DNA of 64,000 nt, from NCBI RefSeq assembly GCF_014201375.1, contig NZ_JACHDZ010000006.1, positions 280,843 through 344,842 on the forward strand, written 5' to 3'. Under the pieces are notes generated by a model. That model saw only the letters and a program-made list of their open reading frames with translations, searched no databases and had not been told where the DNA came from. Position numbers and translations under genes: made by a program. Shown in pieces: positions 1 through 8,766 of this stretch; position 1 is the stretch's first letter; the number at the start of each line of letters is the position of its first letter. Origin of the DNA: Tunturiibacter empetritectus (GTDB lineage Bacteria; Acidobacteriota; Terriglobia; Terriglobales; Acidobacteriaceae).

Positions 1-224
1 AGGACGGCTATGAGCAAAACGATCAGCCCCCAGGCTGCGGCTTGGCGCGTGGAAGGGATCAGCAGTCCGATGGCGCCTAGTAGCTCGGCTGCGCCGCTGA
101 GGTAGACCAGGAGTTTGTGCGCGGGTAGATAGGGCGGCATGATGCGGAGGTAGACGCCTGGGGCCAGGAAGTGAAGGCTCCCGGAGATGAGGAAGATTGT
201 GGCGAGAAAGATGCGTCCGATCAT
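1..224 (-). CDS. DoxX-like membrane protein, partial (3' end outside window)
   Basis: The minus strand is open from an ATG at 224 to the window edge (about 74 residues). The N-terminal half shows two hydrophobic helices and the pattern HFLAPGVYLRIMPPYLP followed by an SGAAELLGAIGLL helix, as in small four-helix DoxX-like proteins. Members are inner-membrane proteins, often linked to respiration or oxidative stress, but the role of this subtype is not established. The C-terminal half lies beyond base 1. A terminator-like hairpin belonging to the next gene lies just upstream, so it is probably transcribed on its own. Confidence 0.75.
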   Translation of the reverse strand, partial: MIGRIFLATIFLISGSLHFLAPGVYLRIMPPYLPAHKLLVYLSGAAELLGAIGLLIPSTRQAAAWGLIVLLIAV

Positions 225-262
225 GCTGAATCACTTCGCTCTTCTTGCATGCTTCACGCTAA

Positions 263-300
263 CAAAAAAATGCGGGCAGCGAGATCGAACTCTCTGCCCG
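263..300 (-). terminator. Rho-independent terminator of the DUF2383 gene
   Basis: Read on the minus strand, arms CGGGCAG (300-294) and CTGCCCG (279-273) pair, extended by GAG/CTC inside, and are followed by CATTTTTTTG. The T run (269-263) directly after the stem and the position 33 bases past the stop at 333 make this a convincing intrinsic terminator. Confidence 0.8.
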
Positions 301-332
301 TCGTCGAATTTGTACGCCCTTGGCTATTCTGA

Positions 333-797
333 CTATTTGGATACGAGGGAGTCGCGGTGGCTCTTCACGTAATCGTGAGAGGTGAGGACGTGGGCCTGCT
401 GCTCTGCGACGAGCTGGCGGACGGGGAGCGGAAGATCCTGATTGAGAGCGTCGGCGTAGGCCTTCTTGGCCTCGTCTTCGCCCTGTTCGGCAGTCTCGAG
501 GAGGGTGTGGTCGCCGCCGCCGAGCTTGGCTTTCAGGTCTCCCCAGACGCGGTGGAGGGTGCCGGCGGTCGTCCCGGACTCTTTGATGTCGTGTACACCG
601 TTCTGATGGAGAATCTCCTCCAGGTCGCCGCGGAAGCTGGCGCGCTTGAGAGATTCGGCGAGGAAGTAACGTTTGAGAGTGTCGTCTTTCAGATGTTCGC
701 CGATGTCGGCAAAGCCTTTCTGGCTGTCGAGAAGGGTGCTGATGAGGGAGTTGAGAGCGCGCTGCATTTCGTTCTGCTTACCTGAATCTGTCGGCAT
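333..797 (-). CDS. PA2169-type four-helix-bundle protein (DUF2383)
   Basis: A 154-residue cytosolic protein, ATG at 797, preceded by TTGAGGTC as ribosome binding site. The reading frame stays open for over 200 codons upstream, but that part has no protein-like composition. The pattern of LNSLISTLLDSQKGF, ESLKRASFRGDLEEIL and a His-rich last helix matches the DUF2383 ferritin-like bundle. Family members are about 150 residues, often stress-induced, and of unknown biochemical function. Conserved Glu/His pairs of true ferritins are not obvious, so metal binding should not be assumed. It stands alone, divergent from ftsK. Confidence 0.8.
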   Translation of the reverse strand: MPTDSGKQNEMQRALNSLISTLLDSQKGFADIGEHLKDDTLKRYFLAESLKRASFRGDLEEILHQNGVHDIKESGTTAGTLHRVWGDLKAKLGGGDHTLLETAEQGEDEAKKAYADALNQDLPLPVRQLVAEQQAHVLTSHDYVKSHRDSLVSK

Positions 798-1180
798 GAT
801 GTAGACCTCAATCTTGAGTGAAGGTAGGTGCGGGATGCGGTTGGTGCAGGGTCCGTCGGCTGTGCGCGATTCTCCTCCGCCGACGGCAAGCAAGAGAAAT
901 CGCGAAAATCCCGCTCCCCTGCCAACCGGTTCTAAGGACCGCCGAGTGAAATTTGGCTCGGCGGTGAATATGAAGGAGTAGATGCAGGGAGTGCCCGTGG
1001 GTTTGTATGTGGATACCCCGAAGTGAGGTTTTTCGACATTTGTGCAGGGGGTTGGGGAGGGTCTGGGATAATCGAAGGTGCTCTGGTGATTTGCGGGCTC
1101 GGTTTGGATCGGACGGCGTGAGAGGTTGTGCGCGCCGTGACGGATGAGCCCGCGCGTCCCCCTCACATGAAGGCTCCCCA
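798..1180. other. Intergenic region between the DUF2383 gene and ftsK
   Basis: This 383-base stretch separates two divergent genes and should hold both promoters; I could not place convincing -35/-10 pairs. The one clear structure is a 9-bp perfect inverted repeat, ACCGCCGAG (938-946) and CTCGGCGGT (957-965), with a 10-base loop and no T run. No small reading frame here looks protein-like. Confidence 0.5.
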
Positions 1181-3859
1181 ATGAAAACTCTGAGACTTGT
1201 TTCGACCCCCACGCGCAACCGCCGCCTGAATGAGATTCTCGGGATGGTCGTACTGGTGAGCGCGGGGCTGTTGCTGCTGGCTTTGGCGAGTTACACGCCG
1301 ACTGATCCGTCGTTCGATACGGTGGGGCAATACGTGAAGGGGCGGCCGGCGCACAACTGGACCGGGATGGTTGGGGCGTATCTCGCCGATGGGATGCTGC
1401 AGCTGATTGGGGTGGCTGCATTCTTTTTGCCGCTGGTGTTGGGACGATTGGGGATTTGCTGGATGCGGTCGCGGCCGGCTGGATCTCCGCTGGCGAAGAC
1501 GATTGGGCTTGGGATGTGGGTAGTGTTTGGGCCGGCGGCGATTGCGCTGCTGCCTGGGGAGATGATGTGGCGCGGCTCGCTGCCTATCGAGGGGACAACA
1601 GGACGACTGCTGGCAGATCTGCTGGTGCATTATCTGAATCTGCCGGGCGCGGCGATTGTGTTGACGCTGATGGTGGCGGTGTCGCTATACCTGGCGACTA
1701 CGTTCACGTTCAATACGGCGCGGGAGTGGGCGACGATCCGGTTTGGATTTGTGCAGCGGCTGTGGGAGTGGTGGTCGCAGCGGCGGAGTCGCCGGGCTGG
1801 GGCTGAGGTTGATTTTGAGGAGTCGTATGGAAGCAAGCGGGAGCAGGCTGATGCTAAAGCGCGGCGGGCTCGTGAGCTTGCGGAGGCGGCAGAGCGCAGA
1901 AGGCTGGAGCCTGAGCCGGAGCCGGCGACGCTACTGGGTGGATTGTTCGGCTGGTTGAGCAGAAAGAAGAAGGTGCAACCGATCTCGATTGTGCCTGAGG
2001 AGGTTGCCGTCGGGCATCATGCTTCGATCTTTGGGGCGATGCCGCGGACGCTGGTGGATGCTCCTCCGGTGACGGCGTTTGGCACGGCGGCGGCGGCGGT
2101 TGCGCCGTTTGCGGAGGTGTTGGCTAAGGCGGCGGCTCCGGTGCATGCGCTGGATGATGAGTCGAACTTCAGAGAGTTTGCTGGTGCTGAGGAGTGGCGT
2201 GAGCCGGCTTCGATGAAGGCTGCGGCTCCGGCACGTGCGCCGAAGAAGGTTGGGGAGGAGCCGAGAGCTTCGTTTGCTGCTCCTGTCGCTGCTGCTTCGC
2301 AGCCGCTGCATACGCTGCCGGATAACATCTCGTTTGGCAGGCGTGCGGATGCGGACATCAAGCCGGTGACGATTGTGCCGAAGAGTGTGCGCGGGTACAA
2401 GCTTCCGCCTTCGTCGCTGCTTTATCGGAGTGAAGAGCACGCTGTGGTTCGCGAGGATGCGCTGCGCGAAGAGGCGCGGGTGCTGGTGGAGAAGTCGGCT
2501 GAGTTTGGCGTCGATGGACAGGTAACCCAGATCAATCCAGGACCGGTGGTGACGACGTTTGAGTTCAAGCCGGAGGCTGGGGTGAAGGTCGCCCGGATCA
2601 CAGGGCTGGCGGATGATCTTTGTCTTGCCATGGCTGCTGAGTCGATTTTGATTGAGCGGATGCCGGGCAAGAGCACGGTAGGGATTCAGGTGCCGAACCA
2701 TGAGCGAGAGACGATCTGGCTGCGAGATGTGGTCGAGTGTGAGAGCTTTGCGCAGAGCAAGAGCAGGCTGGCGATTGCGCTGGGCAAGGACATCAATGGC
2801 CGCATCGTTACTGCGGATCTGGCGAGTATGCCGCATGTTCTGATCGCGGGTTCGACTGGCTCGGGTAAGTCGGTTGCGATCAACGCGATGATTATGAGTG
2901 TGCTTTTCAAGTCGACTCCGGAGCAGGTTCGCATGATTCTTGTGGATCCGAAGCGGGTGGAGCTTGGGATGTATGAGGGGATTCCGCATCTGTTTACGCC
3001 GATCATTACGGAGGCGAAGCTGGCGGCGAATGCGCTGCGCAATGCTGTGCGTGAGATGGAGCGAAGGCTGAAACTGCTGGCTGCGAATCATGTGAGGAAT
3101 ATCGACCAGTTCAACAAGCTGTTCGACCATGGCAGCGAGTACTTGTTTGAAGATGTGAACCAGGAGCCGCTGCCTTACATCATCATCATCATCGACGAGT
3201 TGGCTGACTTGATGATGCTGGATCGGGCGAATGTTGAAGAGTCGATTACGCGCTTGGCGCAGATGGCTCGTGCGGTGGGCATCCATCTTGTGCTCGCTAC
3301 GCAGCGGCCTTCGGTCGATGTAATTACTGGGTTGATCAAGGCGAATGTGCCTACTCGTATGAGCTTCCGATTGGCGACGAAGGTGGACTCGCGGACGATC
3401 ATCGATTCGAATGGTGCGGAGAGCCTGTTGGGACGCGGCGATATGCTCTATCTGCCGCCGGGGACCAGCCGGGTGCAGCGTGTGCACGCTCCATTCGTGA
3501 CGGAGAAAGAGATCTCGGCTGTGACTGCTTTCTGGAAGGCGCAGGGCGAGGCTGAGTATGTGCATGGCTTCCTGGAGGGACCGAAGGAAGATAACGGCAC
3601 GGGTAAAGATGGCGATGGCGGGGGCGATGGGGACAACAACGACGAGCTGTATGACGATGCAGTTCGGTTGGTGTTTGAGTTTGGGAAGGCGAGCACTTCC
3701 CTGCTGCAGCGTAGGCTGCGGATTGGATATGGGCGCGCTGCTCACCTGATCGACATGATGTACAACGATGGTCTGGTGGGGCCTGCGGATGGATCGAAGC
3801 CTCGAGAGATTCTGAAGTCGCCTAACTGGATCAGTGAAGTGGATGCGGCTATTCGGTAA
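1181..3859 (+). CDS. ftsK: DNA translocase FtsK
   Basis: An 892-residue FtsK/SpoIIIE translocase, which pumps chromosome dimers at the division septum and supports XerCD resolution. Four membrane helices lie in roughly residues 18-185. A low-complexity linker rich in Ala, Glu and Pro runs to about 430. The RecA-like motor follows, with Walker A GSTGSGKS near 557-564, the LVDPKRVELGMYEGIPHL segment and a Walker B-like IIIIIDELADLMM. The last 65 residues form the gamma winged helix (DDAVRLVFEFGKASTSLLQR), which reads KOPS-like sites. The start follows an AAGG at about 1170. The gene is single and ends next to a REP-like element. Confidence 0.97.
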   Translation: MKTLRLVSTPTRNRRLNEILGMVVLVSAGLLLLALASYTPTDPSFDTVGQYVKGRPAHNWTGMVGAYLADGMLQLIGVAAFFLPLVLGRLGICWMRSRPAGSPLAKTIGLGMWVVFGPAAIALLPGEMMWRGSLPIEGTTGRLLADLLVHYLNLPGAAIVLTLMVAVSLYLATTFTFNTAREWATIRFGFVQRLWEWWSQRRSRRAGAEVDFEESYGSKREQADAKARRARELAEAAERRRLEPEPEPATLLGGLFGWLSRKKKVQPISIVPEEVAVGHHASIFGAMPRTLVDAPPVTAFGTAAAAVAPFAEVLAKAAAPVHALDDESNFREFAGAEEWREPASMKAAAPARAPKKVGEEPRASFAAPVAAASQPLHTLPDNISFGRRADADIKPVTIVPKSVRGYKLPPSSLLYRSEEHAVVREDALREEARVLVEKSAEFGVDGQVTQINPGPVVTTFEFKPEAGVKVARITGLADDLCLAMAAESILIERMPGKSTVGIQVPNHERETIWLRDVVECESFAQSKSRLAIALGKDINGRIVTADLASMPHVLIAGSTGSGKSVAINAMIMSVLFKSTPEQVRMILVDPKRVELGMYEGIPHLFTPIITEAKLAANALRNAVREMERRLKLLAANHVRNIDQFNKLFDHGSEYLFEDVNQEPLPYIIIIIDELADLMMLDRANVEESITRLAQMARAVGIHLVLATQRPSVDVITGLIKANVPTRMSFRLATKVDSRTIIDSNGAESLLGRGDMLYLPPGTSRVQRVHAPFVTEKEISAVTAFWKAQGEAEYVHGFLEGPKEDNGTGKDGDGGGDGDNNDELYDDAVRLVFEFGKASTSLLQRRLRIGYGRAAHLIDMMYNDGLVGPADGSKPREILKSPNWISEVDAAIR

Positions 3860-3869
3860 AAGATAATGT

Positions 3870-3970
3870 CCTGCCGGACGGGCCTCCTTCGCGGAGGGCG
3901 GTCACTTCGTGACTTGTATACCTTGTCTCGGTGGGATGGAAATCACGGTCCTCCCGTTGGTCGGAAGATA
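3870..3970. repeat. REP-like palindromic repeat between convergent genes
   Basis: Between the stops of ftsK and the DUF3999 gene lie two neat hairpins: GCCTCC-TTCGC-GGAGGGC (3882-3899, one bulged G) and GTCAC-TTC-GTGAC (3901-3913), followed by a non-coding block to about 3970. The stacked hairpins in a convergent spacer resemble REP/BIME elements. I believe this sequence type is dispersed in related acidobacterial genomes, but that is memory. It may also act as a bidirectional transcription barrier. Confidence 0.55.
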
Positions 3971-3988
3971 TGCTCTCAGGGCTGACAG

Positions 3989-5287
3989 CTAGTGGTGGAC
4001 TGTCTTCGACGAGCGGATGGCGACGATCGCGAGGATGCAGATCACGATGAGAAGCGCGATCCAGAGCAGGTGAGGATGGCGGTCTGTGAGCGGGCGCGCA
4101 TCGGGGCGATCGCGATAGGCGGAATTGAACTGCTCGGGACCTAAGTTTGCTGCGTGAAACTCGCTCGAAGGGGAGAAGAGGCGCGTGTAGTCGTACTGCG
4201 GGGCGGTAAGGGCGGCGTCTCCATAGAAGAGGGTGAGAGGCTGAGCCGCGGGGGCGTCAAAACAGATCTTGCGCTGGCGCATCTCAAGGCGAATGGCGGT
4301 GATGGGAAGCGGGGCGTCGTCACCGTTGTTGACTGCGACTTCGACTGTCGCTGCGCTTTGCATGTTGGAGCCGAGGGTGGCGGGGACGCTGAGTTGCTCC
4401 TGACGGATCTCGCGGCCGGCCTGCGTGAGATGGACGCGAAGGATGGTGCCGGCGAGGGTTTCGCTGAGTCCGTCGGCTGGGTTGGGCGTGGCGGTGGGGT
4501 GGTCCGTGATGCTGATGTCGCGGCTGAAGTTCGCTTTGAAGGCGGGTGAGATGGAGAAGGAGACGCGCTCAATGGGGATGCGTTGCGGCAGGGCGAAGGT
4601 TGCGACGGTTTTGGGGCCGCGCTGAGAGACGGCGGTGGTCTGGACTGCTGTGGTGTAGAGGGACTGGGCTTCGCGGCTGGGAGGAACGGTGGCGCTCTGC
4701 ACCATCTTTTGCAGGGCCTGGGGGGAGACGTCGAGGGTATGGGTGCCAGTAGCTGGGGAGACGGCGAGTTCGATGTGGAGATAGGGGAGGCTGGTCTCCT
4801 GCAGGTGGATCGTCGTGCTGCGGGAGAGATGCTGGCTGGTGAGATCGAAAAGAGTGAACTCGCCGAGCTGTGTCTGGTTGGTGTAGCTGGGGTCGCGTGT
4901 GCCGGAGACGGTTGCGGTGGCGAGGAAGTCGTGTCCGTCGAGATCGAGTATAAGCTCGGTGTAGGGGCGGTTCGGCATTTCGAGGTCAAAGACGATGTTG
5001 CGACCGCGGAGGCCGAGGTTGCGGATGGTGGCGGTGTCGTTGTCAGACTGTTGCGGCTCGCTCAGCGTGATGGCGTAAGGGATCTCGCGGTTGTCCTGGA
5101 AGAGGCGGAGATCTTTGAGCGACGGACCGGCGTGAGGAAAGAGGGATGGATCTATGATCGCGCAGCTTTGACCTGCGCCTGACGGCGTGGTGAGGGTTCG
5201 TTCGTAGCGGAGGTAGCGTGGGTTGGTGCGCTCCGGAGTTGCGGCTGCCTGCCAGATAAGGAGGGTCAGAAGGATCGCAGACTTCAC
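3989..5287 (-). CDS. DUF3999 family secreted/membrane-anchored protein
   Basis: A 432-residue protein starting at GTG 5287, whose first bases overlap the TGA of the upstream DUF2339 gene (GTGA). The start is set by this coupling and by the signal peptide that follows at once (residues about 1-17, SAILLTLLIWQAAA). The body is beta-rich and periplasmic by inference. A single helix near the C-terminus (LLWIALLIVICILAIVAI) ends in a short basic tail, so the protein is probably anchored with its bulk outside the cytoplasm. DUF3999 has no known function, and DUF3999 and DUF2339 genes are commonly paired. An alternative start further upstream would lose the signal peptide. Confidence 0.85.
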   Translation of the reverse strand: MKSAILLTLLIWQAAATPERTNPRYLRYERTLTTPSGAGQSCAIIDPSLFPHAGPSLKDLRLFQDNREIPYAITLSEPQQSDNDTATIRNLGLRGRNIVFDLEMPNRPYTELILDLDGHDFLATATVSGTRDPSYTNQTQLGEFTLFDLTSQHLSRSTTIHLQETSLPYLHIELAVSPATGTHTLDVSPQALQKMVQSATVPPSREAQSLYTTAVQTTAVSQRGPKTVATFALPQRIPIERVSFSISPAFKANFSRDISITDHPTATPNPADGLSETLAGTILRVHLTQAGREIRQEQLSVPATLGSNMQSAATVEVAVNNGDDAPLPITAIRLEMRQRKICFDAPAAQPLTLFYGDAALTAPQYDYTRLFSPSSEFHAANLGPEQFNSAYRDRPDARPLTDRHPHLLWIALLIVICILAIVAIRSSKTVHH

Positions 5288-7182
5288 TGGTCGGCTCCTT
5301 CGTGGTTGGGCAGATCGGATGTGGGATTGGGGAGGCGGAGGGCCAGCCAGTCTTTCTGATAGGCGAAGCTGATGGCCATCAGCAGGGCTCCGAGTCCGAG
5401 AAAACTTAGAACTCGATAGCCCTGGCTGAGGTTGCGCAGGTCGTAGAGGAAGGCTTTGCCGATGGTGAAGACCAACAGCAGGAGCGCCTGCCAGCGGATG
5501 AAGGCTGAGCGCTTCCAGAAGCCAATGGCGAGCAAGCCTGCGCCGTAGAGCATGAGGAAGGCGGAGATGGCGAGGGCCTTTTGCAGGTCGGCTTCGGGAT
5601 TGCCCGCGGTGACGCTCCATGCGGAGTCAAGCTCGCGGAGGCAGGCGAGGATGGCGATGAAGTTGAACGCGACGATGGAGGACCCCGCGATGGTGAGCCA
5701 GTTGGGGAAGGCTTTGTTCTGCTCGTCGGAGTGGCGAAGGGAACCATGTGCGAAGAACGCGGAGAGGCCTAGTGCGGCTAGTCCGAAGAGAGCGGTGGCG
5801 AAGCGGAGATTGAGGAATGCGGTGTCGATTCGTTCGTTGAGCCAGAAGGGTTCGACCAGGAGGCCGCAGATGCCGAGGACGAGAGCAGCGGCGGCGAGGC
5901 GGCGAAGGATGAGCGGGGCTGGCTCGGGAGTTTTGTCTGGTGCCGGGCTGGACAGACGGGCTGCGATCCATAACAGGGCTGCGCCCTCAGCGAGCCAACC
6001 GACGATGATCCAGCGACCGCTGGCCTTGAGGGGAATGGCGATGGTGAGGAAGACGATTGCGAGAGAGAGATGGACGGCGGAGGTGACGCGGGGCTGGGGC
6101 AGGCGCATCAGGCCGAGATAGAGCGCGGCGAACAGAACTGCCAGCCAGGGGAGGAGATTGTGATTGCCGGTGTCCTGCAGGATGGAGTAGAACGCGAGTG
6201 CCGCGAAGGCCGCGTTCGCTAGTGGGAGGAGGATCTCGGTGATCGCAGTAGATGGGTGTTCTTCGTTTTGCTGAATGCGGATGGAGGGGAGGAGGAATGT
6301 TAGGAAGAAGAGGCCGATGAAGATCGCTGTGATGGCGAGGGGCTTCTGGGTGTTGTAGACATCGAACCATTCGACATACCAGCCGATGAAGAAGGCTACG
6401 GTGAGGGGGAAGGCTCCGAAGAGAAGGCGCGGCCAAGGCTTGAGACGGACAAGCAAGACCGTTGCTATATCGATTGCGAGGATGTAGGTGAAGAGGAAGA
6501 CTTCGTGGTTGCCGCCTGTGGAGAGGAGCAGAGGAGTTGCAAAGGCTCCTGCAAGGGCATAGGCGGCGAGGATCTGGCTGTTCTGCGACCAGGCCATGTA
6601 GGCGTTCCACGCGGTGACGAGGATCATGGCGGAGAGAGCGACACCGGCGGGTAACAGATGATAGAGCTGGAAGGCGGCCCAGAGAGACAGGTAGAGGGCT
6701 CCGCTGCCGATGGCCTTGAGGGAGTAGGAGAAGGCGTTGAAGCCGTGGCGGCGAAAGCGCTCCGACCAGACGACGACTGCGGCTCCTGCGATTAGACCCG
6801 CCAGGATGCGGCCAATGGGGCCGATCCAGTGGTTGTCAATGGCCCACTTGAGAAAGAGAGTGGTGGCAATAAGAAGTGCGACGATCCCGATGCGGCTGAA
6901 GAGTTGGGAGCCGATGCGGTCTTCGAGGGATCCGCTAGCTTTGGGAAGACTGCGGTTGACTCCGGGGATCGAGACGATGGATGGAGTTCCGGGAGGAGGT
7001 GGCGGAGGGGAGGACAGTTTGCGCGCTCGCAGGGATGGGGTCGAGCGCAGTTCTGCCAGTTGCTGCTCGAGACCTTCGACACGGGCGTAGAGGGCTGCGA
7101 GGGCCGCAGCCAGTTGGGCTTGCTCATTGGGCTGCTTCGGCCGGTCCTGATTCTGCTCGTCCTGCAGATCCCCTGAAGCCAT
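5284..7182 (-). CDS. DUF2339 polytopic membrane protein
   Basis: A 632-residue protein. Residues about 13-45 form a heptad-like coiled coil (LAAALAALYARVEGLEQQLAEL), then comes a Pro-rich linker (SSPPPPPPGTPS) and a very hydrophobic remainder with some 18-20 predicted membrane helices. This order is typical of DUF2339, a family of unknown function sometimes compared to polysaccharide or lipid handling proteins on topology alone. ATG 7182 is chosen because the coiled coil begins just after it; the ribosome binding site is weak, and the frame stays open upstream. Translationally coupled to DUF3999. The cytosolic coiled coil could mediate oligomerisation. Confidence 0.85.
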   Translation of the reverse strand: MASGDLQDEQNQDRPKQPNEQAQLAAALAALYARVEGLEQQLAELRSTPSLRARKLSSPPPPPPGTPSIVSIPGVNRSLPKASGSLEDRIGSQLFSRIGIVALLIATTLFLKWAIDNHWIGPIGRILAGLIAGAAVVVWSERFRRHGFNAFSYSLKAIGSGALYLSLWAAFQLYHLLPAGVALSAMILVTAWNAYMAWSQNSQILAAYALAGAFATPLLLSTGGNHEVFLFTYILAIDIATVLLVRLKPWPRLLFGAFPLTVAFFIGWYVEWFDVYNTQKPLAITAIFIGLFFLTFLLPSIRIQQNEEHPSTAITEILLPLANAAFAALAFYSILQDTGNHNLLPWLAVLFAALYLGLMRLPQPRVTSAVHLSLAIVFLTIAIPLKASGRWIIVGWLAEGAALLWIAARLSSPAPDKTPEPAPLILRRLAAAALVLGICGLLVEPFWLNERIDTAFLNLRFATALFGLAALGLSAFFAHGSLRHSDEQNKAFPNWLTIAGSSIVAFNFIAILACLRELDSAWSVTAGNPEADLQKALAISAFLMLYGAGLLAIGFWKRSAFIRWQALLLLVFTIGKAFLYDLRNLSQGYRVLSFLGLGALLMAISFAYQKDWLALRLPNPTSDLPNHEGADQ

Positions 7183-7266
7183 GGCAACTACTTTACCGCT
7201 ACGAGCGCCATAGTGGTACAGAAGACTGTCAGTTGATAGTCTTTGCGCTGAGGATGATTGAAATAC

Positions 7267-7983
7267 ATGCCGGTTCGGGTTTTGATTGTGGATGACGATG
7301 AGTTGAGTCGCGAGGTGCTTACGCTTCTGGCAGAGCGGGCGGGATACGAGGTGGAGGCGGTGGAGTCGGGGGATGCGGCATTGGTGCATGTGCAGCGAGT
7401 ACGTCCGTTGCCGGACGTGGTGTTGACAGATATGCAGATGCCCGGGACTGCGGGGGATGAGCTTGCTCGGCGGCTGCGCGGACTGTGCGGGGCGGGGACT
7501 TTGCTGCTGGCGATGAGCGGGAGCGAGTTGGAGGATTGGGCGGGGCGGGAGTTCGACGGGTTCCTGCTGAAACCGTTTACGATGGAGACCCTGGCGGGAG
7601 CGATCTCCGGTGGTTCCGCTCGGGGCGAAGCGGGAGCAAGCGGCGCGAGTGGAGTTGTGTTGGATGAGGGCGTTTACGCGAAACTGATAGGGTCGATGCG
7701 GCGTTCACAGTTAGACGAGCTATATGCGCTCTGCCTGAAGGATGCGGAGGCGAGGGTTGGGAGGATGCGGCGGGCAGCATCCGAGGGCGATAATGCTGCG
7801 TATAGAAAGGAGGCCCATGCGATCAAAGGCGGATGCGGAATGGTGGGTGCCCTTGAGCTGCAAAGACTTGCAACGTCAATGGAGGAGCGGGGTTTGTGTG
7901 ATGACGATGTAGCTACACTGGACGAATTCATGGTGGCGTGCGAACGGCTGCGGCGTATTCTGGTCGCACGCGAAAGCAACTAG
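7267..7983 (+). CDS. Response regulator with C-terminal Hpt domain
   Basis: A 238-residue protein. Residues 1-115 form a receiver: acidic pocket VDDDE (9-12), phosphoacceptor Asp55 in DVVLTDMQMPG, SGS switch residue near 84-86, and Lys102 in LLKPF. A short Gly/Ala/Ser linker leads to an Hpt helical bundle with phosphorylatable His184 in AHAIKGGCGMVGA. Receiver plus Hpt without a kinase core suggests a phosphorelay intermediate or phosphate sink. ATG 7267 is used; an in-frame TTG at 7258 directly follows GAGGATGA and is an alternative. The gene precedes a NarL-type regulator by 35 bases, probably one transcript. Confidence 0.9.
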   Translation: MPVRVLIVDDDELSREVLTLLAERAGYEVEAVESGDAALVHVQRVRPLPDVVLTDMQMPGTAGDELARRLRGLCGAGTLLLAMSGSELEDWAGREFDGFLLKPFTMETLAGAISGGSARGEAGASGASGVVLDEGVYAKLIGSMRRSQLDELYALCLKDAEARVGRMRRAASEGDNAAYRKEAHAIKGGCGMVGALELQRLATSMEERGLCDDDVATLDEFMVACERLRRILVARESN

Positions 7984-8018
7984 TGTCGAGTCAATGAGTT
8001 GTCGGGAGATGATGCACG

Positions 8019-8726
8019 ATGAAGGAATCGATAAAGAAATCTGACGATGCAGTTGTTGCGGCGACACCGATTCGTATCGTTGTTGCCGACGATCATCCTG
8101 TAGTGCGCTTCGGCGTGAAAAACATGCTGGAGAATGAGGCTGGCTTCGAGGTGGTAGGCGAGGCCGAGGACGGCGATGTGGCGATTACACAGACGCTGGA
8201 GCTGGAGCCGGATATTCTGCTACTCGATTTGCAGATGCCGCGTCTGCCTGGGCTTGAGGCTCTGCGCGCGATTATGAGCAAGTCGCCGCGCGTGAAGATC
8301 ATCATGCTGACGAGTACGATCTCGACGCAGCAGATTATCGAAGCGCTGCAGATCGGAGCTCGCGGGATCGTGCTGAAGGATGCGGTTGCGGGCGATCTTT
8401 CGCGTTCGCTGCGTGCTGTACTGTCTGGCGATTACTGGATTGGCGGCGAGCGTGTCGTGAATCTGGTGACGGCACTGAATGAGTTGATGAAGAAAGCGGC
8501 CGCGGTGCCCGAACGGAAGACCTATGGGCTGACACCGCGAGAGTTGGAAGTTGTGACCTGCATCGTGGAAGGCTGCAGCAACAAGGATGTGGCGAAGCAG
8601 TTCACCATCAGTGAGGAGACGGTGAAGCGGCATCTTTCAAATATCTTCGATAAGACCGGCGTTTCGACGCGGCTGGAGCTGGCGCTGTTTGCGATTGCCC
8701 ACAAGCTGGTTGTACTGGATAACTAG
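8019..8726 (+). CDS. NarL/FixJ-family response regulator
   Basis: A 235-residue two-component regulator. The receiver covers residues about 18-135 with acidic residues Asp24/Asp25, phosphoacceptor Asp70 in DILLLDLQMPRLPG, a TS pair in MLTSTIS and Lys in GIVLKDA. The LuxR-type helix-turn-helix is at about 168-228 (GLTPRELEVVTCIVEGCSNKDVA, then ISEETVKRHLSNIF). It should bind DNA as a dimer once phosphorylated. No histidine kinase is encoded nearby; the adjacent receiver-Hpt protein is the obvious phosphodonor candidate. GGGAG lies 10-14 bases before the ATG. Confidence 0.93.
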   Translation: MKESIKKSDDAVVAATPIRIVVADDHPVVRFGVKNMLENEAGFEVVGEAEDGDVAITQTLELEPDILLLDLQMPRLPGLEALRAIMSKSPRVKIIMLTSTISTQQIIEALQIGARGIVLKDAVAGDLSRSLRAVLSGDYWIGGERVVNLVTALNELMKKAAAVPERKTYGLTPRELEVVTCIVEGCSNKDVAKQFTISEETVKRHLSNIFDKTGVSTRLELALFAIAHKLVVLDN

Positions 8727-8766
8727 CTCTGGGACTGGACGCTTGCACCTTCAGTAGAATGAGGGG

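Noticed and set aside
1931..3745. 604-residue minus-strand frame inside ftsK
   Set aside because: Arg/His/Ser-rich translation mirrors ftsK codon bias; ftsK motifs are intact in the sense frame.
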